From NCBI GenBank assembly GCA_963757135.1, contig CAVWQE010000011.1:62001-126000 (forward strand): a stretch of 64,000 nucleotides of DNA, given 5' to 3'. Under the pieces are notes generated by a model, which made no database searches, was not told the origin of the DNA, and saw only the letters and a program-made list of their open reading frames with translations. The translations under genes were made by a program, and so were the position numbers. The stretch is from Gp1-AA145 sp963757135. GTDB taxonomy: Bacteria; Acidobacteriota; Terriglobia; Terriglobales; Acidobacteriaceae. Every line of letters begins with the position of its first letter. The stretch's first letter is position 1. Shown piece after piece: positions 1-8,389 of this stretch.

Positions 1-21
1 TCGATCTGGGCTGAGCTGACG

Positions 22-126
22 ATGGTGCGTTGGCAAAGAAGGCGGCGAGGAATGGAAGCTGGAGGGCGGTTTCCGGTGATTAGTGCTTGGTTAGGGAAAT
101 GAAATCTGCAGAAAAGGAGTTTTACA
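22..126 (+). repeat. Duplicated 5' leader of the NTF2-like gene family, copy 1
   Basis: This leader is nearly repeated at 1517-1622, upstream of the third family member. Shared blocks are the ATGGTGCG start, a GGCGGCGAGGAA segment, GTGATTAGTGCTTGGTT, and the ribosome binding site AAAAGGAG before TTTACA-ATG. The duplication unit therefore included regulatory DNA as well as the gene, which suggests that an earlier family member may lie just left of the window. Confidence 0.75.
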
Positions 127-756
127 ATGACGCGACGAGTTCTTTTCCTTTCAGCCCCCTTTCTTTTAGTCCCCTTGTTGGCAGTCGTTTTGGTCGGTTT
201 TGCTAGGGGCCAGGGCGCCGACGAGCACCAGGGGGACGCTGGAGCAAATCCACAACCTGCAAAAGCGGAGGTGCCATATTTACACACGTATGTGCTCGAC
301 GACTGGGAGCACGGGGTGGGGGGGGACGCTGAAAAGAATCCAGAAATTTCAATATGGCAGGCGCTGGATTTACATGCGCATTACAACAAGGGTCTTTGGG
401 ATGGCGACCCGGCGGAAATAGCCCCTTGTGTGGCCGACGGCTTCGTCAAAGTCGCCGAGAGATTTGGAATCGGATACTACCAGCCCAGCAGCCAGGTACC
501 CCGACTCTGGTCGCGCGGGGGGGATTATAAGGTCATTCAGTTCGAGCACTACATTCACCTGCATGTCTTTGGAGACCACAACGACACAGTTGTCTTGACT
601 GGATTAAGCAAGTCACTCCTGCATGTCAAGGGCGAAATGTCATCCGGTCCTAGATTATATTCGTTCGTCTTTGTTAAGCAGCATGGCCGGTGGCTAATTG
701 TGGCCGAAATGACCTCTGACATTCCGAAGGGCAACGCGCCTTGGGATACTTGGTAG
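127..756 (+). CDS. Secreted NTF2/SnoaL-like (DUF4440-type) protein, copy 1
   Basis: A 209-residue protein. An N-terminal signal peptide (residues 1-28: MTRR, a hydrophobic LLVPLLAVVLVGF core, then ARG-Q) predicts export. A low-complexity linker (about 30-80) precedes an alpha+beta domain (about 85-209) with an NTF2-like pattern: a helix ending YNKGLWDGDP, the strand pair VKVAERFGIG, and C-terminal strands VFVKQHGRWLIVAEM. Such folds bind small ligands or act as simple isomerases, but no substrate can be assigned. AAAAGGAG lies 6 bases before the ATG. It is the first of a tandem family (848-1502, 1623-2147, and a relic from 2157). The 30-80 linker is absent from the third copy and may be expanded sequence. 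Confidence 0.8.
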   Translation: MTRRVLFLSAPFLLVPLLAVVLVGFARGQGADEHQGDAGANPQPAKAEVPYLHTYVLDDWEHGVGGDAEKNPEISIWQALDLHAHYNKGLWDGDPAEIAPCVADGFVKVAERFGIGYYQPSSQVPRLWSRGGDYKVIQFEHYIHLHVFGDHNDTVVLTGLSKSLLHVKGEMSSGPRLYSFVFVKQHGRWLIVAEMTSDIPKGNAPWDTW

Positions 757-847
757 CGACGCGGAATGGAATTGGTTCACAAGGCCCATCATGTGTGTCG
801 CAAACTGGCTTAGGGAAAATAAAATGTGCAGAAAAGGAATGTTACCA

Positions 848-1502
848 ATGACGCGACGAGTTCTTTTCCTTTCAGCTCCCTTTCTTTTAGTCCCGTTGTT
901 GGCGGTCGTCCTGGTCGGTTTTGCTAAAGGCCAAAGCGCCGACGAGCACCAGGGGGACGCTGGAGCAAATCCACAACCTTCAAAAGCGGAGCTGCCATCT
1001 TTACCGTGCCAAGATCCCGCACTCGGCGCCTTTGAGTACGGGGGGGTTGGGGGGGACCCTGGAAAAGATCCACAAACTTCAAAAACGGAGGTGCTAGTTT
1101 TACATGCGCATTTCAATAAAGGTCTTTGGGATGGCGACCCGGTGGGAAGTAGCCCCTTGCATGGCCGACGGCTACACCAAAATCACCGAGAGATTCGGAA
1201 TAGGAGGCATGCTCAACAAGGCCCAGAGTCTCGAGAACCTAACGCCCAGACAGGGGTCTGTGGTGCAGCGTGAAGAGGTCGTTCAGTTCGAGCACCACAT
1301 TCACCTGCATGTCTTTGGGGATCACAGCGACACAGTTGTCTTGACTGGATTAAGCAAGTCAATCCTACGTGTCGAGGGCAAACTGTCATCCGGTCCTAGA
1401 TTGTATGCGTTTGTCTATGTTAAGCAACATGGCCAGTGGCAGATTGTGGCCGAAATGACCTCTGACGTTCCGAAGGGCAACGCGCCTTGGAATACTTGGT
1501 AG
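848..1502 (+). pseudogene. NTF2-like secreted protein, copy 2, frameshifted
   Basis: The signal peptide and linker match copy 1 almost residue for residue (MTRRVLFLSAPFLL onward, from the ATG at 848 behind AAAAGGAATG). The frame breaks near 1140-1152, where copy 1 reads GGCGACCCGGCGGAAATAG and this copy has one extra base, GGCGACCCGGTGGGAAGTAG. The original product resumes in another frame as EVAPCMADGYTKITERFG and runs to the same C-terminus (EMTSDVPKGNAPWNTW) at 1502. As written, translation from 848 ends at 1273 in unrelated sequence. The downstream half has kept its reading frame and conserved residues, so the lesion is recent or a sequencing error. Confidence 0.75.
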
Positions 1503-1516
1503 CGACGCGCAAATGG

Positions 1517-1622
1517 ATGGTGCGCGTTGGCAAAAGAAGGCGGCGAGGAAATGGAAGCTGGAGGTTTGGGTGATTAGTGCTTGGTTTGGGAAATAAAATC
1601 TCTGCAGAAAAGGAGTTTTACA
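1517..1622 (+). repeat. Duplicated 5' leader of the NTF2-like gene family, copy 2
   Basis: Near-copy of 22-126, differing by small indels. It ends in CTGCAGAAAAGGAG-TTTTACA directly before the ATG at 1623, so the third gene inherited the same ribosome binding site as the first. Confidence 0.75.
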
Positions 1623-2147
1623 ATGACGCGACGAGTGCTTTTTATTTTGGTCTCCTTGTTGGGAGTCGCTTTGGTCGGTTTTGCTCAAGTCGGATGGGAG
1701 ACTGCATCTGAAGCAGATCAAGAAGTTGCAAAAAAGGGAGTAGAAGATTTACGAGCACAGATCGTTAAAGCTATTTATGCACGTGACAAGAACGCGCTCG
1801 CCCCTTTCTTTGCCGACGACTTCACCTACACCACCGAGAGATTTGAAGGAAGAGGAGAATTCTTCGACAAAGCCCAGTTTCTGGACCTTTGGACATCTGA
1901 CAGAAAGGCGGCTGTGCTCATTAAGAGCGTCGATCACGCAGATGGCCTCCAGGTTTTTGGAAACACAGTTGTCATGACTGGACACAGCCTGTCAGTCCTG
2001 CAGTACAAGGGCAAACTCTCAAAAGGTCCTAGACTGTTTACAGAGGTCTATGTTAAGCAGCAAGGCCGGTGGCAGGCTGTGGCCTGGCTGAGCTCTGACG
2101 TTAACTCCATGGGCGCGCCGGTCCCCGCTTGGGATCTTTATAAATAA
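1623..2147 (+). CDS. Secreted NTF2-like (DUF4440) protein, copy 3
   Basis: A 174-residue protein from the ATG at 1623. That start is chosen because it matches the MTRRVLF start and AAAAGGAG site of copy 1; a longer in-frame start at 1581 lacks support. After a short signal peptide (about 1-22) the DUF4440/NTF2 fold is complete: helix DLRAQIVKAIYARDKNALAPFFADDFTY, loop ERFEGRGEFFDKAQFL, strands VFGNTVVMTGHSLSVL, and EVYVKQQGRWQAVAWLSS at the C-terminus. It is the cleanest family member and lacks the long linker of copies 1 and 2. Ligand and reaction are unknown. Confidence 0.85.
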   Translation: MTRRVLFILVSLLGVALVGFAQVGWETASEADQEVAKKGVEDLRAQIVKAIYARDKNALAPFFADDFTYTTERFEGRGEFFDKAQFLDLWTSDRKAAVLIKSVDHADGLQVFGNTVVMTGHSLSVLQYKGKLSKGPRLFTEVYVKQQGRWQAVAWLSSDVNSMGAPVPAWDLYK

Positions 2148-2156
2148 TGCAACTCG

Positions 2157-2393
2157 CCGAGCGATGGGGAGCAGGAGATTTGCACAACGAAGCCCAGACT
2201 CTGAACCTTCGCGCAGAGCCCACGGAGCAGATTGTGTTCTCTAACGTGGACCATGAAGACATGAAGATACATGTCTCTTTGGGAACACCGTTGTCTTGAC
2301 TGGACTAAGCTACTCATCCTGCGTTATGGCTAAAATTCTTTAGATTGTTTTCGTTCTGCCTCGCAAGCACAGCTCCTCAGCTGTGGTAATCAA
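2157..2393 (+). pseudogene. Decayed fourth copy of the NTF2-like gene
   Basis: Downstream of copy 3 the DNA still aligns with the family although no frame is open. CAACGAAGCCCAGACTCTG resembles the AACAAGGCCCAGAGTCT of copy 2, GTTGTCTTGACTGGACTAAG near 2290 matches the GTTGTCTTGACTGGATTAAG of copies 1 and 2, and TTTAGATTGTTT corresponds to the later CCTAGATTGTAT block. Indels and stops interrupt every frame. The signal peptide region is missing. The row of genes therefore decays from left to right. Confidence 0.7.
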
Positions 2394-2427
2394 TGATTAC
2401 TCTGAAAGCATGGTAAGGAGCAAAGGC

Positions 2428-3900
2428 ATGAGCGAACATGGACCGGCAGGCAAGAAAACGGGATTAACGCGGCGTGAATTGCTGGGCGCGGCATCACTGA
2501 CCGCTGCCGGAATGGCGGCTGGATCGCTGGCTGGAGCGCAAGAGGCGAAAGCGAGTCCTGCCGGCGGAAAAGAATCTCCGCCGTTAACGGTTGCGGCGCC
2601 TCCGGAGGCGCCACCGTCTCAGGTTGTGGCAGTCCGTGCCGGACACTTGTTCGACCCCAAGTCGGACCGGCTGTTGAGCAACCAATTGATCGTCATTCAA
2701 GGTGATCTGATCGTCGAGGTTGGGCCGGCCGGGAGCGTCAAGGTTCCTGCCAGCGCGGAGGAAATCGATCTGGGAAAGGCCACGGTGTTACCGGGGCTGA
2801 TTGACGGTCACGCACATATGTTTAAGTGGGCAGGACTGCCATTTGACGAGCAGACGGTCTTAGAAAATTCGTGGCAATACCGCACGATCTTGGCCGTCCT
2901 GAATGTGAAAACAGACCTCAATGCAGGCTTTACCACGCAACGCGACATGATGAGCATGGGCACCATGTACAGCGACACAGATGTTCGCCGCGCCATCAAC
3001 GAAGGCATGATTCAGGGCCCGCGGTTGCAGGTGGCTACGATACCGCTTATGGGAACGGCCTGGCTTCCTACGCCTCGACTGTTCTCTCCGTACATTACAC
3101 TCCCCCAGGACGCAGTCTTAGTGGACTCACCCTCGGCAGGGCGAAAGGCCGTGCGGGAGAACATTAAGTACGGCGCTGACCTTATCAAGATCTTTGCTAA
3201 CACATACCGTGGTAGCGAGCAGATTGAGCCCGACGGCAGGCTGACGATCTGGCCTACGATGACACTGGAAGAAGAGACGGCGATTGTGGATGAAGCGCAC
3301 CGGCAAGGGGTTAAGGCAGCCGGCAACGCCCACGCTGGTCTGCCCTTGCGGGAATCGATTGAAGCGGGCTGCGATTCCATTGAGGAAGTCATCGACATAG
3401 ACGCAGAGGCGATCAGCAAGATGGCCAAGAAGGGAACCTTCCTGGGAATGTCGTTAAGTGTGGTGAAAGCCAAAGAGCCGACAGAGTTCAGAATTACGCA
3501 CGGTAAGTACAGCCAAGCAGCGATGCAGAAAGCGAGCTTTCAGAGAGCGCTCAAGGCTGGCGTCAAGATCCTGTTCTGTCCGAACACGGGCAGTTCTGGG
3601 GCGGCCCATGGAGAACAAGCCAAGGAGCTCGAATACATGGTTGATTACGGAATGGCACCTGTACAAGCCTTGCGTGCGGCAACCTCGGTGAACGCGGAAA
3701 TGATGGGCTGGCAAGACCGAGTGGGGTCTATTGAAAAAGGCATGTATGCGGATATCATCGCGGTTTCCGGCAACCCCTTGGATGACATCACAGAGCTCCG
3801 GCGAGTGAAATTCGTGATGAAGGGCGGAGCGGTGATCCGCAACGACTTTATAACGATCCAAACGCCTCTAGCCCAACGGCGCTCTCCCCTCCGCGGGTAA
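2428..3900 (+). CDS. Tat-exported amidohydrolase-family protein with two metal-site substitutions
   Basis: About 490 residues from the ATG at 2428, which sits 7 bases after AAGGAG. The N-terminus carries a twin-arginine signal (TRRELLGAASLTAAGM), implying folded export. The body is an imidazolonepropionase/Xaa-Pro-dipeptidase-like amidohydrolase: HxH in LIDGHAHMF, a candidate carboxylated lysine in LIKIFANT, His in GNAHAG, and the C-terminal strand GSIEKGMYADIIAVSGNPL. Two positions normally fixed in the family differ: the His of the SIEHG motif is Glu (DSIEEVID), and the Asp of GTDxG is Asn (FCPNTGSSG). Those residues normally bind metal and activate water, so the protein may be a binding protein or have altered chemistry. 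It stands alone, downstream of the NTF2-like genes. Confidence 0.85.
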   Translation: MSEHGPAGKKTGLTRRELLGAASLTAAGMAAGSLAGAQEAKASPAGGKESPPLTVAAPPEAPPSQVVAVRAGHLFDPKSDRLLSNQLIVIQGDLIVEVGPAGSVKVPASAEEIDLGKATVLPGLIDGHAHMFKWAGLPFDEQTVLENSWQYRTILAVLNVKTDLNAGFTTQRDMMSMGTMYSDTDVRRAINEGMIQGPRLQVATIPLMGTAWLPTPRLFSPYITLPQDAVLVDSPSAGRKAVRENIKYGADLIKIFANTYRGSEQIEPDGRLTIWPTMTLEEETAIVDEAHRQGVKAAGNAHAGLPLRESIEAGCDSIEEVIDIDAEAISKMAKKGTFLGMSLSVVKAKEPTEFRITHGKYSQAAMQKASFQRALKAGVKILFCPNTGSSGAAHGEQAKELEYMVDYGMAPVQALRAATSVNAEMMGWQDRVGSIEKGMYADIIAVSGNPLDDITELRRVKFVMKGGAVIRNDFITIQTPLAQRRSPLRG

Positions 3901-3931
3901 CGGGGTGAAAAATGGATAGGAGAGAAAGATT

Positions 3932-4108
3932 ATGAGAAGATGGTTCAACTCTCCACTGGAACATCTCCACCTTTCGCCGGGAGGCCCGTCAAATACCCAC
4001 GGCAAGACCTTTTCTCCAGGTCCAGGCCGCCATTGCCAAGCTCCAGCCGATCATCTGAACGATTTTGCAATTGCTAATTGCGTTTTGCCGAAAGGACTGG
4101 AGAATTAG
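3932..4108 (+). CDS. Doubtful 58-residue ORF
   Basis: An ATG at 3932 follows ATAGGAGAG at reasonable spacing and opens a 58-codon frame ending in TAG at 4106-4108. The product begins MRRWFNSPLEHLHLSPGG and is rich in His, Pro and Gly, with no recognisable domain. It lies in the 262-base gap between the amidohydrolase and the MaoC gene. The ribosome binding site is the only support, and it may be a relic. Confidence 0.2.
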   Translation: MRRWFNSPLEHLHLSPGGPSNTHGKTFSPGPGRHCQAPADHLNDFAIANCVLPKGLEN

Positions 4109-4162
4109 CCATTCGTAGAAACAATTAGCCGTTTTTCAAGATTTGAAAGCAATAAGAACCCT

Positions 4163-4636
4163 ATGCCCTTCGGACGGTACTTTGAGGAATTCAATGTGGG
4201 AGAAACCATTAAACACTGGCCTGGACGAACCATAACGGAATTCGATAACACTTGGTTCAGCTTAATGACCATGAACCACCACCCGCTCCATCTCGACGAG
4301 AATTATGCCCGCACCACGCAACACCGGCAACGGCTTGTCAACGGCACCCTGGTTTTCAGTCTGGTAGTGGGGATGAGCGTCGCGGACATCAGCGGGCGGG
4401 CCATCGCTAACCTGGAATATGAAGAGGTCAAGCATTTGGGTCCCGTGTTTCACGGGGATAGCATCTATGCGGAAAGCTTGGTGCTGGACAAGCGCGAGTC
4501 AAAAAACAAGCCGGATCGCGGCATCGTTTACATCCAAACCAAGGGCTACAACCAAAAAGAGGAAGTAGTCCTGACCCTCAAGCGGAAAGTTCTCATTCCC
4601 AGGAAGCCTGTCGAAACCTTAAACGCTTCCAAGTAG
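4163..4636 (+). CDS. MaoC-family (itaconyl/mesaconyl-CoA hydratase-like) dehydratase
   Basis: A 157-residue single hot-dog protein. The segment TWFSLMTMNHHPLHLDENYA (about 31-50) has the TMNxxPLHxD form of hydratases acting on branched C4-C5 dicarboxyl-CoA esters, rather than the GDxNPxH form of fatty-acid enoyl-CoA hydratases. VEYEEVKHLGPVFHGDSIYAES-type sequence follows, with the FHGD substrate loop. It would hydrate an unsaturated acyl-CoA such as itaconyl- or mesaconyl-CoA in the cytoplasm. Its stop is 16 bases before the CoA-transferase gene, so the two are probably co-transcribed. With the CitE-type lyase at 9486 it could complete transfer, hydration and cleavage. The exact substrate is inference. 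Confidence 0.8.
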   Translation: MPFGRYFEEFNVGETIKHWPGRTITEFDNTWFSLMTMNHHPLHLDENYARTTQHRQRLVNGTLVFSLVVGMSVADISGRAIANLEYEEVKHLGPVFHGDSIYAESLVLDKRESKNKPDRGIVYIQTKGYNQKEEVVLTLKRKVLIPRKPVETLNASK

Positions 4637-4652
4637 GAAAGGATCCGCCCGC

Positions 4653-5843
4653 ATGTCCCTGCCACTCGAAGGAATCAGCGTTCTGACCGTCTCGCAATTC
4701 GGCGCCGGTCCTTATGCCACGATGATCCTGGCGGAGCTGGGAGCGGAGGTCATCAAGATCGAGGACCCCTCGGTGGGAGGCGACATCTCGCGCTCCGTGC
4801 CTCCCTACACCATCGAACATGACAGCCTCTATTTTCAATCCTTCAACCGGAACAAGAAGAGCATCACCCTGAATTTGAAATCGTCGGAGGGGAAATCGAT
4901 CTTTCATCGTTTGGTGAAGGTCTCCGACGCGGTGTTCAACAATCTCCGCGGCGATCAAGCGCATAAATTAGGCTTGGATTACGCTTCCTTGGTGGGGGTC
5001 AATCCCAAGGTTGTCTGCTGCTCGCTTGTAGGCTTTGGAACCAGCGGATCACGCGCCAGCGAGCCGGGATATGACTACCTGATGCAAGCCTATGCAGGAT
5101 ACATGAGCATCACCGGAGATCCCGCCGGGCCGCCGGCGGCCTGCGGCGTGTCTGTAATTGATCACGCAGCGGGATTCGCAGCCGCATTAGGTTTGGTGGC
5201 TGCCCTCCATAGCGCTGCGCGCACGGGGCAAGGGAGGGACGTTGAAGTCAGCCTCCTCGACACGGCAGTTTCAATGCTGACCTACCTGGCGATCTGGAAT
5301 CTCAACACGGACTTCGATCCCGTCCGGCGTTCGGGTTCCGCCCATCAAACGCTGGCCCCCGTCCAGACCTTCAAGACTTCTGACAGCTACATTGTCATCT
5401 TCTGCGCGAAAGAAAAGTTTTGGCAAAATCTCTGCGAGGGCCTAGGAATTCCTGAATTCGCGAACGACGAGAGGTTTCGCAATTTCGCCCAGCGCCATAA
5501 GAATCGGGACCTGACCGTTTCCAAGCTGCAGACCATCTTTTTAACCAAGAGCACTCAGCAGTGGCTGGAGCTCTTGCGCGGGAAGGTCCCATGCGCCCCG
5601 GTCAATAATCTAGGGGAAGCGCTTTCCAACCCTTTGCTACTGGAGCGAAAAATGATCGTTGAGACGGAACATCCGGTCTTTGAAAAGGTCAAGCAAGTGG
5701 CCAGTCCGATCCGGGTTTCCGAAACAAGCTTTAAGCACCACCGGGCTCCCCACCTTGGCGAGCACACGGAAGAAATCCTGAGAGATCGCCTGGGGTTGAC
5801 GGACACTGAGCTCGGCGCCCTCAAAGGAAGAGGCGTTTTATAA
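4653..5843 (+). CDS. Family III CoA transferase (CaiB/BaiF)
   Basis: A 396-residue protein of normal family length. Diagnostic features are the start LEGISVLTVSQFGAGPYAT, the AEVIKIEDP strand, NRNKKSITLNLKS, and the putative catalytic aspartate D141 in GYDYLMQAYAGYMSITGD. C-terminal HLGEHTEEIL is also typical. These enzymes transfer CoA between carboxylic acids through an aspartyl-anhydride intermediate. The ATG at 4653 lies 16 bases after the MaoC stop with AGGAAAGGAT in between, giving a two-gene operon. The pairing suggests activation of a C5 dicarboxylate (itaconate- or mesaconate-like) using succinyl-CoA or another donor. Family assignment is secure; the substrate is not. Confidence 0.88.
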   Translation: MSLPLEGISVLTVSQFGAGPYATMILAELGAEVIKIEDPSVGGDISRSVPPYTIEHDSLYFQSFNRNKKSITLNLKSSEGKSIFHRLVKVSDAVFNNLRGDQAHKLGLDYASLVGVNPKVVCCSLVGFGTSGSRASEPGYDYLMQAYAGYMSITGDPAGPPAACGVSVIDHAAGFAAALGLVAALHSAARTGQGRDVEVSLLDTAVSMLTYLAIWNLNTDFDPVRRSGSAHQTLAPVQTFKTSDSYIVIFCAKEKFWQNLCEGLGIPEFANDERFRNFAQRHKNRDLTVSKLQTIFLTKSTQQWLELLRGKVPCAPVNNLGEALSNPLLLERKMIVETEHPVFEKVKQVASPIRVSETSFKHHRAPHLGEHTEEILRDRLGLTDTELGALKGRGVL

Positions 5844-5946
5844 GTTGGTCTCGATATGCGCTGGCCGCTAGTGGCCGAGCGACACTCGCTGAACTGGCAA
5901 TCGAAGCAGGAGCTCTGATCGACATCTTGAAACTTCAGAGGGTACC

Positions 5947-6621
5947 ATGAGCGTGATATTCGCAGTTATTCTTAGCATTGCAGGTACATTCTTTCCAGGT
6001 GTACCGTCTACGATTCCGGGCCCGGATGTGAGGCCGGTCATCGACAACGATCGGGTAAGGGTTTGGGATGTGACCACGCTCAAAAGCAACTCCAGTCCCG
6101 TCCAGGCACGCCCATACGATTCCGTCACGATTTATCTGATTGGCGGAGCGGTTAAGAGAACGTTACCCGACGGCACGTCCAGCCTGGTGATGCGAAAGAA
6201 AGGCGACGTCCTATTCGAGCAGAAAAGCTCCGCACATAGCGAAGAAGGGGTTTCGGAAGTACATCCCACACGATCGATCGTGATTGATCTGAAGGATCAT
6301 CAGGTTGAGCCGCTCAAAAATACATCCGGCTTTCCTGATGCATTTCTGCGCCCAGGTATTAAGAAGGTGCTCGAAAACGATCGCATTAATGTTTGGGACT
6401 ACACTTGGTTGCCCGGAAGATCTACACCAATGCATTTCCACTCCACCGATGTTCTCGTAATCTATCTAGAAAACGGCGCTATAAAATCCACCACACCCGA
6501 CGGCAAGAGTGTAATCAACGAGCATTCGTTCGGCTTGGTCAAGTTTGGTACTCGGAATCGCGTGCATACCGAAGAGCTTGTTAAGGGAAAAGCCCGCGCC
6601 ATTATGGTGGAGCTGAAGTAA
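5947..6621 (+). CDS. Exported two-cupin protein
   Basis: A 224-residue protein with a hydrophobic N-terminus (about 1-20, probable signal peptide) and two successive cupin-like units. Unit 1 (about 28-120) contains NDRVRVWDVTT and the glycine-rich turn YLIGGAVKRTLPDGTS. Unit 2 (about 130-224) repeats the pattern with ENDRINVWDYTWLPG, MHFHSTDVLVIYLENGAIK and TTPDGKS. Only unit 2 has an HxH metal-type motif (MHFHS); unit 1 has RPYDS there, so at most one site is metal-binding. The same DG-turn pattern recurs in the single cupin at 61059-61385. Substrate unknown; the gene is monocistronic between the CoA operon and the permease. Confidence 0.75.
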   Translation: MSVIFAVILSIAGTFFPGVPSTIPGPDVRPVIDNDRVRVWDVTTLKSNSSPVQARPYDSVTIYLIGGAVKRTLPDGTSSLVMRKKGDVLFEQKSSAHSEEGVSEVHPTRSIVIDLKDHQVEPLKNTSGFPDAFLRPGIKKVLENDRINVWDYTWLPGRSTPMHFHSTDVLVIYLENGAIKSTTPDGKSVINEHSFGLVKFGTRNRVHTEELVKGKARAIMVELK

Positions 6622-6840
6622 TCCCTGTCCTTTGCCAGAATCGCGTTGCTCCCTTTTCATCGCTAGGGGAGCGGCTTGGAGGCAATTCGGAGATTTTGCG
6701 AACTCCATTCATGAAGAACCTTGTCAGCATTGCTGTCATCGGCTGGGGACTGTTTCCGGTGCGCACTCGCAAAGCGTCGACAGCCGGCCCTCGGGGGTAA
6801 TTTGGATTGTCGTATCTGGGCCTCGACATCATTGATGGAT

Positions 6841-8094
6841 CTAAATCGCTTCTGCTTTTACTGGTTCCCGCAAGAAACTCTTGCCTTTATTTTCAGGTCC
6901 CAGGGTAAAAACGATCATTAGGGCGATAACCGTGACGCCCTCGAAAAACGTCAGCGCCAACCCATAGCCGAATCGATCTCGTAGGGCATACTCGATGGTA
7001 CTGGCGGGCGAACCAAAAAGAACTCCGAGTTGGTAGACTAAACCTGGAAACAGGCTGCGCACCGAATCAGGGGACAGCTCATTCAGATGAATCGGGATAA
7101 CTCCCCATGCGCCCTGGACCCCAACCTGCATCAGGAACGCTCCCACCGCCAGCATGGCAAGAGAGTGTCCGAACGCCCAGGCTGGAATTACCAGAAGACA
7201 GAGCGTCAAGGCTGCCACGATGCCTCCGCGCCTTCCCAGCCACTCAGAGGTATGACCAACCGAGATGGTGCCCAGGATCGCTCCGACGTTATAAATCATC
7301 GCCAGGTAGGCGACTACATTGGGAGCGATGTGGTGGGCGTTTTTTAGAAAATCGGGATAGAGATCCTGCGTTCCATGTGCAAGAAATACCATCAGGGTGA
7401 TTGCCAGCACCTGATAAATGAAACTCCTTCGATGCGCCCAAACGATCTGTAGAATAGCGCTCGAACTGGAGACGAGATGTTGCTTCCAGGCTTCCGACTC
7501 CGGAGACTTGTAGGCAACGTACATGGTAACGATTGCAGGCAGCAGACCGGCCCAGAACATCGGCCTCCAGCCCCACAGGGGCAAAATCAGGCGTGCAGCC
7601 ACGGCCGCTAGCAAGTAGCCGAGGGGATATCCGCCCTGCAATAATCCCGAGAGAAATCCGCGCCACCGTTTCGGAGCGCCTTCCAGAGTCAATGAGGCTC
7701 CGACACCCCAGAATCCGCCCATGCCAATTCCATAGAGGGCGCGGAGAAAGAAAAAGATGGGAAAGCTTGTTGCAAAACCGCTCAGCAATTCGATTAAGGA
7801 GAAGTAAGCCACCACAGCCATGAGGGGCCTGCGCCGTCCATGCCGGTCAGCGAGCATGCCGAACAAAAGTGCCCCCACCGGCCGCATAGCCAGAGTTATT
7901 CCAATGGTCAGAATCACTGCGCTCTTGTTTACCGCGAAATGTTCTGCCAGCATGTCCACCATGAACACGACAACGAAAAAGTCGAACGCGTCCAGGGTCC
8001 AGCCGAGTATGCCCGCGGTAATGGCGTAGCGATGGCCTTCCGCAAAGGCGAACTTGTCTTCTGGGTTTGGGCCGGCGGACCCGGAGGTCAACAT
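6841..8094 (-). CDS. MFS permease, probably for a carboxylic acid
   Basis: A 417-residue protein with twelve predicted membrane segments. TLDAFDFFVVVFMVD in helix 1 and the loop GMLADRHGRRRPLM are typical of the MFS branch carrying sialate, lactate and aromatic or dicarboxylic acids, and RGFLSGLLQGGYPLGYLLA forms the helix 4-5 region. GHTSEWLGRRGG repeats the loop 2-3 motif in the second half. It probably imports an acid in symport with protons. It lies among CoA-transferase, CitE-type lyase and tartrate/malate dehydrogenase genes, so a hydroxy- or dicarboxylate substrate is a reasonable inference. The 295 bases between its start and the YVTN gene at 8390 show no other gene and presumably hold its promoter. 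Confidence 0.82.
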   Translation of the reverse strand: MLTSGSAGPNPEDKFAFAEGHRYAITAGILGWTLDAFDFFVVVFMVDMLAEHFAVNKSAVILTIGITLAMRPVGALLFGMLADRHGRRRPLMAVVAYFSLIELLSGFATSFPIFFFLRALYGIGMGGFWGVGASLTLEGAPKRWRGFLSGLLQGGYPLGYLLAAVAARLILPLWGWRPMFWAGLLPAIVTMYVAYKSPESEAWKQHLVSSSSAILQIVWAHRRSFIYQVLAITLMVFLAHGTQDLYPDFLKNAHHIAPNVVAYLAMIYNVGAILGTISVGHTSEWLGRRGGIVAALTLCLLVIPAWAFGHSLAMLAVGAFLMQVGVQGAWGVIPIHLNELSPDSVRSLFPGLVYQLGVLFGSPASTIEYALRDRFGYGLALTFFEGVTVIALMIVFTLGPENKGKSFLREPVKAEAI

Positions 8095-8389
8095 AGCTTG
8101 GCTCTCACTTCGCGGGTTGGAAGTCGCAATGCCGAAACAGTTTATTCTGAGAAACTGGGCGCCGAAAATCTGGCTTCCCTCAGGCGTGAATCATTATTGT
8201 TCGAAGCGAGGGCAGCAGCAGGCGCTGCGAGCGTCTGTTGCACGGTCGCCGGTAGTTTATCAAAGTTAGCCAGAAAAAGGGTAACCCGGCCGAGTTGCTG
8301 GTCCGAAAGAGCCTTCCTTATGCCCCATCCCTGTCACGCTCTCTTCCCGAGCGGTTTGCAGGGGATGCGGACGACGTGATCGTTCTCGC

